A DNA stretch of 64,000 bases from Pseudoduganella ginsengisoli (GTDB taxonomy: Bacteria > Pseudomonadota > Gammaproteobacteria > Burkholderiales > Burkholderiaceae_D), in NCBI RefSeq assembly GCF_009720865.1, contig NZ_WNLA01000008.1, positions 157,073 to 221,072 of the forward strand, given 5' to 3'. The translations under genes and the position numbers were made by a program. Position 1 is the stretch's first letter. The number at the start of each line of letters is the position of its first letter. Below, piece after piece: positions 1 through 9,960 of this stretch. The notes under the pieces were generated by a model. That model saw only the letters and a list, made by a program, of their open reading frames with translations. It was not told the origin of the DNA and made no database searches.

Positions 1-700
1 TACCCTGCAAGACCCACTCGTGCAGCACGGCGCCGTCATTGCAGCCCATGTTGCCCGACACTTTCATCGTGATGATTTTGCCATCGACCTTGAAGGTCCA
101 GCCGCGCTGGCTGCCGTCGCTGCTGATGGCCAGGCAATTGTGCTTGGCCAGGTCGTCCAGCGTGGTCGGCGTGCCATGGCGTTTCAGGTAAGCGGGGGTG
201 GCGACAATGACGCGGTGATTGTCCGCCAGCTTCACGCCCACCAGGCTGGAATCCTGCAGCGACGCGATACGGATCGCCACGTCAACGCCTTCACCGATCA
301 AGTCCACCACGCGGTCGGACAGGTTCAGCGTGGCGCGCACGTCGCGGTGTTCAGCGAGGAACGACGGCAGCAGCGGCGCCACGTGCTGGCGGCCAAAACC
401 GGCCGGCGCCGACACCAGCAAGTGGCCTGTTGCGCGCGCGCTGCGTTCGGCCACGGCCGCTTCCGCGTCTTCCAGTTCCGTCAAAATGCGCTGGCAATCT
501 TCCAGGAATGCGGCGCCTTCGTTGGTCAGGGCCAGTTTGCGCGTGGTGCGCTGCAACAGTTTAACCCCCAGCCGCTGCTCCAGTGCATCAAGCCGGCGCC
601 CAATAACGGCGGGCGCTATGCCTTCCGCGCGGGCTGCGGCAGACAGGCTGCCCTTGGCGACAACATCGACGAACGTGGAGATTTGCCTGAACTGCCCCAT
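1..700 (-). CDS. LysR-family transcriptional regulator (3' end beyond window)
   Basis: Read on the minus strand from an ATG at 700, this open frame runs off the left edge. The first ~60 residues form a winged helix-turn-helix (start MGQFRQISTFVDVVAKGSLS, then AARAEGIAPAVIGRRLDALE and LLQRTTRKLALTNEG), which is the classic LysR N-terminus. The rest matches the periplasmic-binding-protein-like effector domain (VSAPAGFGRQHVAPLLPSFL, DVAIRIASLQDSSLVGVKL). About 233 codons of a usual ~300 are visible. It is divergent from malate synthase A across 151 bp, so it may control aceB or only itself; that link is inferred from position. The effector is unknown. The plus-strand open frames over this region are shadows. 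Confidence 0.93.
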   Translation of the reverse strand, partial: MGQFRQISTFVDVVAKGSLSAAARAEGIAPAVIGRRLDALEQRLGVKLLQRTTRKLALTNEGAAFLEDCQRILTELEDAEAAVAERSARATGHLLVSAPAGFGRQHVAPLLPSFLAEHRDVRATLNLSDRVVDLIGEGVDVAIRIASLQDSSLVGVKLADNHRVIVATPAYLKRHGTPTTLDDLAKHNCLAISSDGSQRGWTFKVDGKIITMKVSGNMGCNDGAVLHEWVLQG

Positions 701-755
701 TCAACTGCTCCTTTTGATTTGTGCAAAAAACGCATAGATGATGTGATTTTTAGTC

Positions 756-785
756 TTGTTTCCATAACTTATTAGTGAATATACT
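756..785 (+). promoter_or_regulatory. candidate sigma-70 promoter between lysR and aceB
   Basis: The 151-bp divergent gap (701-851) is AT-richer than its flanks. TTGTTT at 756-761 and TATACT at 780-785 are 18 bp apart and point toward aceB. A second TATACT lies at 812-817 but has no good -35. LysR proteins bind T-N11-A sites in such gaps; no single operator stands out by eye. Confidence 0.3.
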
Positions 786-851
786 GCAAAAACGATGTGG
801 GCGTAAAAGCCTATACTGAGGATTCCATCAATACGAAAGAACGGAGATCAC

Positions 852-2450
852 ATGTCGCAAGCCACCATTCAACTGCCAGCTGGTATGGAAATCACGGGCG
901 CCATCAAGCCCGGTTACGAAACGGTACTGACCCCTGAAGCGCTGGCCCTGGTGGCCAAGCTGTCGCGTGCATTCGAGCCGCGCCGCCAGGAATTGCTGGC
1001 CGCCCGCGTGGCCCGCGCCAAGCGCCTGGACGAGGGTGAGCGTCCTGACTTCCTGAAGGAAACCGCCCATATCCGCGAAGGCAACTGGACGATTGCGCCG
1101 ATCCCGAAAGCGCTGGAATGCCGCCGCGTGGAAATCACGGGCCCGGTGGACCGCAAGATGGTCATCAACGCGCTCAATTCCGGCGCCGACAGCTACATGA
1201 CCGACTTCGAAGATTCGAACACGCCAAACTGGGATAACCAGATTTCCGGCCAGATCAACATGATTGATGCGGTGCGCAAAACCATTTCGCTGGAACAGAA
1301 TGGCAAGTCGTACAAGCTGAACGACAAGACCGCCACCCTGGTGGTGCGTCCACGCGGCTGGCACCTGGATGAAAAGCACGTGCTGGTCGATGGCAAGCGC
1401 ATTTCCGGCGGTATCTTCGACTTCGCGCTGTTCATGTTCCACAACGCGAAAGAACAGCTGGCCCGTGGCGCCGGTCCTTACTTCTACCTGCCGAAGATGG
1501 AATCGCACCTGGAAGCGCGCCTGTGGAACGACATCTTCGTCATGACGCAAAATGAGCTGGGCATCCCGCAAGGCACGATCAAAGCCACCGTGCTGATCGA
1601 AACCATCCTGGCCGCGTTTGAAATGGATGAAATCCTGTATGAGCTGCGTGAACACAGCTCGGGCCTGAACGCGGGCCGCTGGGATTACATCTTCTCATGC
1701 ATCAAGAAATTCAAGCTGGACAAGGACTTCTGCCTGGCCGACCGCGCCAAAGTCACGATGACGTCGCCATTCATGCGTTCGTACGCGCTGCTGCTGCTGA
1801 AAACCTGCCACAAGCGCAATGCACCGGCCATCGGCGGCATGGCGGCACTGATCCCGATCAAGAATGATCCGGAAAAGAATGAAATCGCGATGGGCGGCGT
1901 GCGCAACGACAAATCGCGCGACGCGACCGATGGCTATGACGGCGGCTGGGTCGCGCACCCTGGCCTGGTGGAACTGGCCATGGGCGAGTTCAAGAAAGTG
2001 CTGGGCGATGCGCCGAACCAGATCAGCAAACAGCGTCCTGACGTCAACGTGACAGCCGCCGACTTGCTGAACTTCCAGCCGGAAGCGCCGATCACGGAAG
2101 CGGGCCTGCGCTACAACATCAACGTGGGTATCCACTACCTGGGCAGCTGGCTGGGCGGCAATGGCTGCGTGCCGATCCACAACCTGATGGAAGATGCGGC
2201 GACGGCGGAAATCAGCCGTGCGCAGGTTTGGCAGTGGATCCGCTCGACCAAAGGCGTGCTGGACAATGGCGCCAAAGTCACCGCGGACATCGTGCTGAAG
2301 ATGATCGAAGAAGAATTGCCGAAGGTGAAAGCCACGGCGCCGGATGGTTCCAGCCCGAACTACGACCGCGCAGGCCAGATCTTCGCCGACATGTGCACGT
2401 CGTCGAACTTCGCGGAATTCCTGACCTTGCCGCTGTACGAAGAAATCTGA
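852..2450 (+). CDS. aceB: malate synthase A
   Basis: 532 aa, close to the 533 aa of E. coli AceB. The enzyme condenses glyoxylate with acetyl-CoA to give malate in the glyoxylate shunt, in the cytoplasm. Family signatures are visible: the acidic block [12 protein letters not shown], the [11 protein letters not shown] motif with the catalytic arginine, [12 protein letters not shown], and the C-terminal [20 protein letters not shown] block. The ATG at 852 has a GGAG Shine-Dalgarno at 844-847. Isocitrate lyase (aceA) is not in the window. It is monocistronic, with a hairpin terminator after it. Regulation by the divergent LysR protein is plausible but not shown. Confidence 0.98.
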   Translation: MSQATIQLPAGMEITGAIKPGYETVLTPEALALVAKLSRAFEPRRQELLAARVARAKRLDEGERPDFLKETAHIREGNWTIAPIPKALECRRVEITGPVDRKMVINALNSGADSYMTDFEDSNTPNWDNQISGQINMIDAVRKTISLEQNGKSYKLNDKTATLVVRPRGWHLDEKHVLVDGKRISGGIFDFALFMFHNAKEQLARGAGPYFYLPKMESHLEARLWNDIFVMTQNELGIPQGTIKATVLIETILAAFEMDEILYELREHSSGLNAGRWDYIFSCIKKFKLDKDFCLADRAKVTMTSPFMRSYALLLLKTCHKRNAPAIGGMAALIPIKNDPEKNEIAMGGVRNDKSRDATDGYDGGWVAHPGLVELAMGEFKKVLGDAPNQISKQRPDVNVTAADLLNFQPEAPITEAGLRYNINVGIHYLGSWLGGNGCVPIHNLMEDAATAEISRAQVWQWIRSTKGVLDNGAKVTADIVLKMIEEELPKVKATAPDGSSPNYDRAGQIFADMCTSSNFAEFLTLPLYEEI

Positions 2451-2481
2451 TGAATGCGCCGCGGGGCGGCGCTTCACTGAA

Positions 2482-2504
2482 AACGGCGCCCGTGTGGCGC
2501 CGTT
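2482..2504. terminator. bidirectional hairpin terminator between aceB and the isomerase gene
   Basis: A perfect 9-bp inverted repeat, AACGGCGCC / GGCGCCGTT with a 5-nt loop, lies between two convergent stop codons. Confidence 0.7.
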
Positions 2505-2508
2505 GCTG

Positions 2509-3168
2509 TTATTGCTGCTTTCGCTGGGACAGCGGTGGTTTGTCGAGGAAGGCTTGCAGCGCCGCCTCATCGATCCTGTTCCCCGCAATCCGCCACAGCA
2601 GCGAATCAATCCGGTCCGCGCCCCAGAAAAATTCCCCTTCATATTCAAACGTGGGCACGCCGAAAATGCCCCGTCCGATGGCGGTTTCCGTGGCCGCGGC
2701 CAGCTGCTGCTTGATTTCCGGCGTCACGGCCGCTTCCGCCAGCGCTTCGCCATCGAGGCCGCAGTCATTGGCCAGCACAATCAGCACATCAGACTGCGAC
2801 ACATCCTTGCCCCGTTCCCAGCACGCCGCATACATGGCAACGACGAACGCTTTGCGCTGTTCCGGATCCGTAATGGCCGTGGCCATGCGCAGCGCCATCA
2901 GCGGATTGAACGGGTGGCCCGGCGGCCCGACAAACTTCAAGCCCATTTCCGCCGCCAGCCGCATCACGTCGCGGAACGTGTGCACGCGCTTGGCGGGAAT
3001 TTCCGCCGGTCCTTTATTACCGTGCGCCGTCAACATGGCGGCAAATAAGATCGGCTGGAATTCAACCCGGCAGCCAGCCGCTTCAATGCAGCTGATATCC
3101 TTGGTCGCCAGCCAGGCAAACGGGCTGATCGGGTCAAAATAAAACGTCACCAGCGGGCGTACACTCAT
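2509..3168 (-). CDS. DsbA-family 2-hydroxychromene-2-carboxylate isomerase-like protein
   Basis: 219 aa with a thioredoxin-fold/kappa-class GST architecture. The N-terminus (VTFYFDPISPFAWLA) has Ser15 in the SPF position where HCCA isomerases bind glutathione, and the C-terminal GIFGVPTFEYEGEFFWGADR is a signature of the family. Members isomerise 2-hydroxychromene-2-carboxylate in naphthalene breakdown or act on other glutathione adducts; with no catabolic genes nearby the true substrate is unknown. The start lies 9 bp after the gloB stop, so the two are probably co-transcribed. Pairing with a glutathione thioesterase fits a glutathione-dependent detoxification role (inference). Confidence 0.88.
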   Translation of the reverse strand: MSVRPLVTFYFDPISPFAWLATKDISCIEAAGCRVEFQPILFAAMLTAHGNKGPAEIPAKRVHTFRDVMRLAAEMGLKFVGPPGHPFNPLMALRMATAITDPEQRKAFVVAMYAACWERGKDVSQSDVLIVLANDCGLDGEALAEAAVTPEIKQQLAAATETAIGRGIFGVPTFEYEGEFFWGADRIDSLLWRIAGNRIDEAALQAFLDKPPLSQRKQQ

Positions 3169-3177
3169 ACTGTCTCC

Positions 3178-3963
3178 TCAGAAAGTATTTTTCCATTGCC
3201 GCAGGGCCGCAAACACGGCCACCGAGTCTTCGCCACCTTGCAGTTTTCCTTTTGTTACTAATTGTGCCGCGATTTGCGGTTTCCCGTAGCGCAAAAACGG
3301 GTTGGTGCTGCGTTCCATGCCGATCGTGCTGGGCACGGTCGGTTCGCCCCGGTCCCGCTTGCGGCGGTCCGCTTCCATGCGGGCCTGCAAATCCATATTG
3401 CCAGGTTCCACGGCCAGCGCGAAACGCAGGTTGGACAGCGTGTATTCATGGGCGCAAAAGACTTTCGTATCGGAAGGCAGCGCCGCCAATTTGTCCAGCG
3501 ACGCGGCCATTTGCGCGGGCGTGCCTTCAAACAGGCGGCCGCAGCCGCCGGCAAACAGCGTGTCGCCGCAAAACAGCCAGTGTTCGCCGTCGTTGCGGAC
3601 GTAGGCAATATGGCCGCGCGTATGGCCCGGCACATCCAGCACGGACAAGCGCAGCGGCAAGCCCGGCACGTCGATGGCGTCGCCCTCGGACAGTGGCTGC
3701 GTGACCACAGCAATACCATCGTGTGCGGGGCCGAATACGGGCACCGCGTATTGCTGCAATAATGCAGGGACACCGCCGGTATGGTCGGCGTGGTGGTGGG
3801 TGAGTAAAATGGCAGTCAGCACCAGCTTATTTGCGCGCAATGCTGCCTGGATGGGTTGCGCATCGCCCGGGTCCACCACGGCGGCGTTCACACCATTGTG
3901 GATCAGCCACAGGTAATTGTCGTTAAAAGCGGGTATGGTGAGAACACTGAGCGTTTGGTTCAT
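3178..3963 (-). CDS. gloB: hydroxyacylglutathione hydrolase (glyoxalase II)
   Basis: 261 aa, the usual size. It hydrolyses S-D-lactoylglutathione to D-lactate and glutathione, the second step of methylglyoxal detoxification. The metallo-beta-lactamase signature THHHADH is at residues 55-61, followed by [12 protein letters not shown] and [17 protein letters not shown], giving the usual binuclear metal ligands. The C-terminal domain contains [18 protein letters not shown], which helps bind glutathione. It is the first gene of a two-gene unit with the isomerase and is divergent from the methyltransferase, with start codons only 18 bp apart; each promoter must therefore lie inside the other gene. 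Confidence 0.97.
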   Translation of the reverse strand: MNQTLSVLTIPAFNDNYLWLIHNGVNAAVVDPGDAQPIQAALRANKLVLTAILLTHHHADHTGGVPALLQQYAVPVFGPAHDGIAVVTQPLSEGDAIDVPGLPLRLSVLDVPGHTRGHIAYVRNDGEHWLFCGDTLFAGGCGRLFEGTPAQMAASLDKLAALPSDTKVFCAHEYTLSNLRFALAVEPGNMDLQARMEADRRKRDRGEPTVPSTIGMERSTNPFLRYGKPQIAAQLVTKGKLQGGEDSVAVFAALRQWKNTF

Positions 3964-3981
3964 ACAGTCGGGGAAAGTGGC

Positions 3982-4773
3982 ATGGATAGCGCCGCATCAG
4001 AAAAATCCATTATAGCGCTGGACTCCTGGCTGCAAACGCCGGCCGGCGCGTACGTGCGCGCATGGGAACAAGCTCAGCTTGACGCACTGACAGCCGATAT
4101 TTTCGGCTATAACGCCGTGCAAATCGGTTTGCCGCAAATCGATGCGCTGGCCGCCAACCGCATGCCGCGCAAATGGCTGGCCGATATCCGGCCCCGTGCG
4201 CGGCTCGATAACGTGACGGAACTGCGGCAGGTGGCCGTGACGTTCGATTACGCGGAGCTGCCGTTTGCGTCGCAAAGCCTGGATTTGGTCGTGTTGCCGC
4301 ACGTGCTGGAATTTGCCGCCGAGCCGCACCAGGTGTTGCGCGAAGTGGAGCGGGTCCTGATTCCTGAAGGGCAAGTGATCATTTGCGGCTTCAATCCCGC
4401 CAGCCTGTGGGGCTTGCGCCAGGTCACCGGACGCCTGACCGGATCGCACTTTTTACCGCCCGCCGGCGAATTCATCTCTATGCCGCGCATGCGCGACTGG
4501 TTAAAATTGTTGAATTTGGGCGCGACCACCAGCCACTTTGGCTGTTATGCGCCTGCCTGCCGCACTGAAAAGTGGCTGCAGCGCTATGCGTTCATGGACC
4601 GCGCCGGCGCCCGCTGGTGGCCCTATTTGGGCGCCGTATATATGGTGCAGGCGATCAAGCGCGTCAAAGGCATGCGGCTGATCGGCCCGCCATGGACAAA
4701 AAAACGGGTGGCGGCGCCGGTCGCCATACCGGCAACGAATAAACGACGGGAATCACAGGATGGACAAGGTTGA
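3982..4773 (+). CDS. SAM-dependent methyltransferase (Methyltransf_11-like)
   Basis: 263 aa from the ATG at 3982, preceded by a GGGGAAAG ribosome site. An open frame continues upstream to 3856 but would overlap gloB, so the shorter start is preferred. The middle ([20 protein letters not shown], then [20 protein letters not shown]) is the post-I to motif III region of class I methyltransferases. The glycine-rich SAM loop is poorly conserved, as in the methyltransferase often found beside rnhA in Burkholderiales. The substrate is unknown. Its last 14 bp overlap rnhA, indicating translational coupling. Confidence 0.85.
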   Translation: MDSAASEKSIIALDSWLQTPAGAYVRAWEQAQLDALTADIFGYNAVQIGLPQIDALAANRMPRKWLADIRPRARLDNVTELRQVAVTFDYAELPFASQSLDLVVLPHVLEFAAEPHQVLREVERVLIPEGQVIICGFNPASLWGLRQVTGRLTGSHFLPPAGEFISMPRMRDWLKLLNLGATTSHFGCYAPACRTEKWLQRYAFMDRAGARWWPYLGAVYMVQAIKRVKGMRLIGPPWTKKRVAAPVAIPATNKRRESQDGQG

Positions 4774-5200
4774 GATTTTTACTGACGGTGCGTGCAAGGG
4801 CAATCCTGGCACCGGCGGCTGGGGGGCATGGCTGGTGGCAGGCGAGGCGCAAAAAGAAATGTTCGGCGGCGAGCTCAATACGACCAATAACCGGATGGAA
4901 TTGACTGCGGTGATTGAATCGCTGAAGGCATTGAAGCGTCCGTGCGAAGTGGTCCTGCACACTGACTCCCAGTATGTGCAAAAGGGGATCAGCGAGTGGA
5001 TCCATGGCTGGAAGCGCAAGGGCTGGGTGACGTCCACCAAGGAACCCGTGAAGAATGCGGATTTGTGGCAGGCGCTGGACCAGATCCAGGCCACGCACAA
5101 AGTCGACTGGCGCTGGGTGCGCGGCCACAATGGCCATCCCGGCAATGAAAAAGCCGACCAGCTCGCCAACATGGGCGTCGAGTCGGTCCGCCGCAAATAA
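4760..5200 (+). CDS. rnhA: ribonuclease HI
   Basis: 146 aa. It cleaves the RNA strand of RNA:DNA hybrids (R-loops, primers). All four acidic catalytic residues are present: Asp9 ([11 protein letters not shown]), Glu47 (NRMELTA), Asp69 (HTDSQYV) and Asp133 (EKADQLAN), plus His123 in [12 protein letters not shown]. The ATG lies inside the end of the methyltransferase gene. dnaQ follows after 50 bp, the rnhA-dnaQ neighbourhood common in proteobacteria. Confidence 0.98.
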   Translation: MDKVEIFTDGACKGNPGTGGWGAWLVAGEAQKEMFGGELNTTNNRMELTAVIESLKALKRPCEVVLHTDSQYVQKGISEWIHGWKRKGWVTSTKEPVKNADLWQALDQIQATHKVDWRWVRGHNGHPGNEKADQLANMGVESVRRK

Positions 5201-5250
5201 TTCGCCAAGGCAGCCTCTGCTATACTGCCGCCCGTTCGTCAGCCTTCTTT

Positions 5251-5964
5251 ATGAATCCCATGCGTCAAATCGTTCTCGATACTGAAACCACCGGCATCAA
5301 CCCGAAACAAGGCAACCGCATCATTGAGATCGGCTGCGTTGAGCTGGTCAATCGCATGTTGACGGGAAATAACTTCCACGTTTACATCAATCCGGAACGC
5401 GATTCGGAAGAGGGCGCACTGGCGGTGCACGGCTTGACGACGGAATTCCTCAGCACCAAGCCGAAATTTGCTGAAATCGTCGATGAATTCCGCGCATACA
5501 TCCAAGGCGCGGAATTAATCATCCATAACGCGCCGTTCGACATGGGCTTCCTGAACCACGAGTTCAGCCTGGCAAAATTGCCGTCCTTTGACAGCCACGT
5601 GCATGGCGTCATCGATACGCTGGTGCAAGCCAAGGAAATGCGTCCGGGCAAGCGCAACTCGCTGGATGCGCTGTGCGACCACTTCGGTATTTCCAACGCC
5701 CACCGCAAACTGCACGGCGCATTGCTGGACGCGGAATTGCTGGCGGACGTCTACCTGGCCATGACCCGGGGCCAGAACAGCCTGGGCATGGATGTCGAAG
5801 AAGAAATTGTCTCACACGATGGCGCGCTGGAAGACGTGGCGCTGGGTGAGATTATCGTGCTGGCGGCGTCGGCTGATGAACTGGCCGCGCATGAAGACGT
5901 GCTCAATGCGCTGGATAAAGGCGTCAAAGGCACATGCGTGTGGCGCACGGCGCCGGCAGCGTAA
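5251..5964 (+). CDS. dnaQ: DNA polymerase III subunit epsilon (3'-5' proofreading exonuclease)
   Basis: 237 aa. DEDDh exonuclease motifs: Exo I DTETTG from Asp10, Exo II HNAPFDMGFLNHE, and Exo III HGALLDAELLADVYL with the catalytic His and Asp. The C-terminal ~50 residues form the tail that contacts the polymerase alpha subunit. Starts at 5251 and 5260 are both possible; the first is used. TATACT at 5221-5226 could be a -10 element, but no clear -35 accompanies it. The gene is closed by a hairpin terminator. Confidence 0.97.
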   Translation: MNPMRQIVLDTETTGINPKQGNRIIEIGCVELVNRMLTGNNFHVYINPERDSEEGALAVHGLTTEFLSTKPKFAEIVDEFRAYIQGAELIIHNAPFDMGFLNHEFSLAKLPSFDSHVHGVIDTLVQAKEMRPGKRNSLDALCDHFGISNAHRKLHGALLDAELLADVYLAMTRGQNSLGMDVEEEIVSHDGALEDVALGEIIVLAASADELAAHEDVLNALDKGVKGTCVWRTAPAA

Positions 5965-5970
5965 ATTAGC

Positions 5971-5992
5971 AAGGCCGTCGCGAGACGGCCTT
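5971..5992. terminator. bidirectional intrinsic terminator after dnaQ
   Basis: AAGGCCGTC / GACGGCCTT, a perfect 9-bp stem with a 4-nt GCGA loop, followed by TT on the plus strand. It separates convergent dnaQ and the PEP-CTERM gene and can serve both. Confidence 0.85.
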
Positions 5993-6004
5993 TTGCTTAC
6001 AGCA

Positions 6005-6634
6005 TCAAGCCAGCTTGCGGCGGCGTGCTGCCAGGCCGACCACGCCCAGCCCCGCCAGCAGCATGCCCCACGTTTCAGGTTCTGGTACGGGCGTCGTCAC
6101 CATGTCGCGGGCAAACAGCGTCAAATTGCTGAAGCGAGGATGGTTGTCCTGGCCTTTGCCTACCGTCCAGTTGATTCCCCACGTGCCGTTCAGCGTTTGG
6201 CCCGGCAGCACGGTCTGGTTATCGAACAGCCACGAGGCTCCCTGGTTACCCGCATGCATGGCAAGCGCTAGGTCCAGATTCACGGACGACGTCAGGCTGG
6301 TATTGGTGACGCTCCAGCCGCCGCTGGTGCTGTTTGAAAAGTTGAACGTAAAAGTCAGCACGCCGGCATTTTGCAGGCCGGAGCCGCTATCGAGTTTATC
6401 GAGCAGCGACCAGGTGCCGCTGCCATAGGATGCAAACGGGGCATCCATGCCGCTGGTATTGCCGTTCGGGCCGGCGTGCGGATTCCAGCCTGCCGCGTAA
6501 GCAAACGCATCGGCAGGGCTGCCAGCCAGGGTGACATCATTGGCCGAGGCGGTGCCGATGGCCGCGGAGGCAGCGCCGGCCAGCATCAGGCCGGCGATGG
6601 CGACGCTGAGTTTTTTTATCAGTGGTTTCTTCAT
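6005..6634 (-). CDS. PEP-CTERM sorting domain protein
   Basis: 209 aa exported protein. It has an N-terminal signal peptide (KKLSVAIAGLMLAGAASA) and a C-terminal PEP-CTERM tail: VPEPETWGMLLAGLG, a short hydrophobic helix, then the basic cluster ARRRKLA. The tail is recognised by exosortase EpsH in exopolysaccharide-producing bacteria; no exosortase lies in this window. The mature part (~150 aa, rich in Ser, Thr, Asn and Gly) has no domain I recognise and looks like a beta-sandwich surface protein. It is monocistronic. Confidence 0.9.
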   Translation of the reverse strand: MKKPLIKKLSVAIAGLMLAGAASAAIGTASANDVTLAGSPADAFAYAAGWNPHAGPNGNTSGMDAPFASYGSGTWSLLDKLDSGSGLQNAGVLTFTFNFSNSTSGGWSVTNTSLTSSVNLDLALAMHAGNQGASWLFDNQTVLPGQTLNGTWGINWTVGKGQDNHPRFSNLTLFARDMVTTPVPEPETWGMLLAGLGVVGLAARRRKLA

Positions 6635-6886
6635 GAGGACTCCATAGTATTTAAGACAATGTTGCCAAAAAAGATTAGCATGAACTCATCCTGAAGCCAG
6701 GCTTAACGTGTTCAATTTCGCGCGGCAAGTACTTGTTTCATATGGAATTATTTGCTTTTGGAATTTGTTTCCTATGGTCAGTGCCGGCTACAGCAAGAAT
6801 GTGGCGATCTAGTCCGAATTGACGTAGGTACGCTTGCGCCTTTGCCGAATAATCCCCTGCATACAACCACTATTCGGGGGAACACC

Positions 6887-8521
6887 ATGTCGCTTAACCT
6901 GAAGATCGGCGCCCGGCTGGCGCTGGGATTTGGCGCTGTGCTGGTTTTGCTGGCAGCCATCCTGGCTACCGGGCTGGTGTCGCTGGCCCGCATCGGCAGC
7001 GCCGCGCAAGATATCGTCAACGATAAAAACGTGAAAATGGCGGCCGCCAACGCCATGACGGGCCACGTGCGCGCCATTGCCCTCGGTTCCACGGCCATGA
7101 TGGTGGTGCCGGATTTGCAGATCAACGACGAACTGGACAAGGTGGCGGAAGCGCGCAAGCGCTATGCGGCCGCGCGCGACGCGCTGGTCAGGCTGCACAT
7201 GGATGCGCGTGAAAACCAGTTGCTGGCGCTGGCGGACGCAGCGCTGAAAACCAGCCTGGCGAAAAATGAGCACATGCTGACGTTGCGCCGCAATGGCGAA
7301 ACACAGGATGCCGCCGCCTTCCTCACGGATGAAGCGGGTCCGGCATTAAAGGCAGTCTTGAAAGCGTTCGATCAATTGATTGCCCATGAAACCACGCTGG
7401 CCACGCAGGCTGGCGCACAGGCAGCCGAACAGGTGACGGCGTCGCAAGGCATGCTGCTGGTGCTGGGTTTGCTGGCGGTGGCGCTGGGCGCCGCGGTAGC
7501 GTGGTTTATTACGCGCTCCATTACGGCGCCGCTGGCCAGCGCGATTGCCGTCGCGGAAACCGTGGCGGCCGGGGATTTGTCGTCGCGCATCGATACGCAG
7601 GCAAGCGATGAAACCGGCCGCTTACTGCGTGCGCTGAAAGCCATGAACGACAGCCTGCTGCACGTGGTCGGACAAGTGCGGGCCGGTACCGATGCCATTA
7701 CCACGGCATCCGGTGAAATCGCGGCAGGCAATATGGATTTGTCGGCCCGCACGGAACAGCAAGCCGGATCGCTGGAAGAAACCGTCGCAGCCATGGATGA
7801 ATTGACGTCCACCGTGCAGCGCAATGCCGGCAATGCGCAGCGGGCTGACACGCTGGCGCAATCCGCGTCGGCCGTGGCAAAGCGGGGCGGCGCGATTGTG
7901 TCGCAAGTGGTCGATACCATGGGCGAAATCCACGCATCGTCGCGCCGCATCGTCGACATCATTGGCGTCATCGATGGCATCGCATTCCAGACCAATATCC
8001 TGGCTTTGAATGCCGCCGTGGAAGCGGCCCGCGCCGGAGAACAGGGCCGCGGCTTTGCTGTCGTGGCGGCGGAAGTGCGCTCGCTGGCACAGCGCTCGGC
8101 CGGCGCCGCGCGGGAAATCAAGGAATTGATTGCCGCTTCGGTCGCCAACGTGGAAGCCGGTTCCAGGCTGGTCAATGAAGCCGGGCAGACCATGGGCGAT
8201 ATCGTCGGCAGTATCGGCAAGGTGGCCGGCATCATGGGAGAGATCACGTCGGCCAGCCGCGAACAAACGCACGGCATCAGCCACATCAACCAGGCCATTG
8301 CCCAACTCGATGGCATGACACAGCAAAATGCCGCGCTGGTGGAACAGGCGGCTGCCGCATCGCACAGTCTGCGCGAGCAGGCTGAACGGCTAAGCAATGT
8401 CGTGCGGTTCTTTAATACAGGCGAGACGGCTGCGCCGCGATTGATCTTGCATCATGGCGTTGCGCCGGTGTTTGACGCGGAAGCGGACCCGTCATCGAAC
8501 AAGCGGGTGTCGCGGGGATGA
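6887..8521 (+). CDS. methyl-accepting chemotaxis protein
   Basis: 544 aa from the ATG at 6887, with CGGGGG as ribosome site; an in-frame extension to 6752 lacks protein-like sequence. Order: membrane helix 1 (~11-33), a periplasmic four-helix-bundle-like ligand domain (~35-185), helix 2 (~188-210, ending [10 protein letters not shown]), HAMP (~210-265), and the cytoplasmic signalling coiled coil. The hairpin tip [20 protein letters not shown] followed by [20 protein letters not shown] (~366-405) binds CheA and CheW. The ligand is unknown. No che genes are adjacent. A 7-bp inverted repeat (CCGAATA 6845-6851 / TATTCGG 6871-6877) spans the leader and touches the ribosome site. Confidence 0.96.
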   Translation: MSLNLKIGARLALGFGAVLVLLAAILATGLVSLARIGSAAQDIVNDKNVKMAAANAMTGHVRAIALGSTAMMVVPDLQINDELDKVAEARKRYAAARDALVRLHMDARENQLLALADAALKTSLAKNEHMLTLRRNGETQDAAAFLTDEAGPALKAVLKAFDQLIAHETTLATQAGAQAAEQVTASQGMLLVLGLLAVALGAAVAWFITRSITAPLASAIAVAETVAAGDLSSRIDTQASDETGRLLRALKAMNDSLLHVVGQVRAGTDAITTASGEIAAGNMDLSARTEQQAGSLEETVAAMDELTSTVQRNAGNAQRADTLAQSASAVAKRGGAIVSQVVDTMGEIHASSRRIVDIIGVIDGIAFQTNILALNAAVEAARAGEQGRGFAVVAAEVRSLAQRSAGAAREIKELIAASVANVEAGSRLVNEAGQTMGDIVGSIGKVAGIMGEITSASREQTHGISHINQAIAQLDGMTQQNAALVEQAAAASHSLREQAERLSNVVRFFNTGETAAPRLILHHGVAPVFDAEADPSSNKRVSRG

Positions 8522-8647
8522 GCCTGTGTCTGCCTGCCGGTACAGATGTAAAACTATTTCACAAAGACAATAAAATTTGCACATTCCCATGCTATTCTGC
8601 AACGGCCCGCCGCTGTGGCGGCGCCCGATAATAACAAGGAGGTGTAG

Positions 8648-9913
8648 ATGAGTTCAGCAGCATTGCGTCATACCCTGTCAGCTCTGTCCGTTGCTGCCGC
8701 ACTGGCGGCGCCCGCGTCCGCCGCGGTGGTTTCTTATGACATCGGCCCGATCTCGTATATCAACCAGTTGTACACGATGACTGCGCCGTCTTCGTATGCA
8801 AGCTGCAAGCCTGCCACCACTACCGGCACCATTGAATGCTACCTGATGGAGTCGCTCAAGCGCGACGGCATTCCCGTCAATTCCGTGACGGTGGCACCCA
8901 ATGCCGCCGGTACCGCGTACACGGTCAGCATCGACAGCAACGATCCCCGCGCCCAGCAATACCAGGCCGCGCAAACCACGTTCCTTGACAATAACCATGC
9001 GGGCCAGGCGCTGAACGGCGTCACCGCGTGCGAAGCCGACCAGTCGTGCTGGCAAGTGCAAAGTGCGCAAAACTTGAAGGGCTGCCCTGGCCCATGGCAA
9101 TTCTGGCTGCCGCTGGGCTTGCCGATGGTGTCGCAAAAAGCCGTGATGATGCTGCACTATCCGCCGTACACGTCATTCCAGGCTTACGATTACTTGAACA
9201 ACGCCACGTTGAACCGCTGGGAGCGCATGCTGACCACGGTGGGCGTGCCGGCCAGCCAGGTCAACCTGTATGAATCCATTGTTGATATCGCGCCGATCGC
9301 CGCTCCCGGCAGCGGCGAGACCGCGTGCCTGACGCCGGGCATGTCGGAAGCCTACTTCAGCAATGCCAGCGCCAACCGCAATTACATTACGCCGATGCTG
9401 ACCTTGCTGGCCAACCCACCCGTCAATGCATCCAAGCAGGGCACGGCGCCGGTGCTCGTGTTTGGCAGCGAGCCACGCCAGGTGTGGCAAGACATGTACA
9501 AGCTGAAGTCGTTCAACGTGCTCGACGTCGGTACTGTGACGATGCCGGGTGATACCAAGCCGACTGCGTATATCGCGGCCAACCACCCGATCGCCGCCGT
9601 GTATGACACGTGCACCAGCACACCTAACATCATCACGATGGAAATCCAGGATTTGACGACGGCGTGCTTTGCGCAAGCCATGAGTGCGGATCCGACGGCC
9701 AACCCGACCGCGGTGCGTGACGCCTGCAAGGCGCAGCAAAGCCAGAACCAGGCCGGCATTTGCATCAATGCGAAGATGGACATGAGCAAGTATCCATACT
9801 GGACCTGGGACCAGGCCAAGACATGGTGCGATGCCAATAACAACAACCCATGCCCATCGGCGCAGGCCAAAGGCGCAAAGAGCGCCAAAGCCGGCGCCGC
9901 CAAAAAGCAGTAA
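8648..9913 (+). CDS. cysteine-rich secreted protein of unknown function
   Basis: 421 aa. A clear signal peptide (SALSVAAALAAPASA, cleavage near residue 26) is followed by a ~375-aa mature region with about eleven cysteines, suggesting disulfides in the periplasm or outside. The end is a low-complexity Ala/Lys/Gly tail after residue ~405. It has a strong ribosome site (AAGGAGG) just upstream. Blocks such as GCPGPWQFWLPLGLPMVSQK and FGSEPRQVWQDMYKL could serve as search seeds. I recognise no family. It stands alone between the chemotaxis gene and the convergent spondin-domain pair. Confidence 0.8.
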   Translation: MSSAALRHTLSALSVAAALAAPASAAVVSYDIGPISYINQLYTMTAPSSYASCKPATTTGTIECYLMESLKRDGIPVNSVTVAPNAAGTAYTVSIDSNDPRAQQYQAAQTTFLDNNHAGQALNGVTACEADQSCWQVQSAQNLKGCPGPWQFWLPLGLPMVSQKAVMMLHYPPYTSFQAYDYLNNATLNRWERMLTTVGVPASQVNLYESIVDIAPIAAPGSGETACLTPGMSEAYFSNASANRNYITPMLTLLANPPVNASKQGTAPVLVFGSEPRQVWQDMYKLKSFNVLDVGTVTMPGDTKPTAYIAANHPIAAVYDTCTSTPNIITMEIQDLTTACFAQAMSADPTANPTAVRDACKAQQSQNQAGICINAKMDMSKYPYWTWDQAKTWCDANNNNPCPSAQAKGAKSAKAGAAKKQ

Positions 9914-9922
9914 CAGCCAACG

Positions 9923-9950
9923 GGGAGGGCGGCCAGGCGCCGCGCCTCCC
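9923..9950. terminator. possible terminator between convergent genes
   Basis: GGGAGG / CCTCCC with a smaller GGC/GCC hairpin inside, in the 47-bp gap between convergent genes. There is no strong T-run, so this is tentative. Confidence 0.3.
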
Positions 9951-9960
9951 TGCCAGCCGT

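Noticed and set aside
20..775. Plus-strand open frame at the left edge
   Set aside because: It overlaps a well-supported LysR gene on the minus strand and has shadow-type composition.
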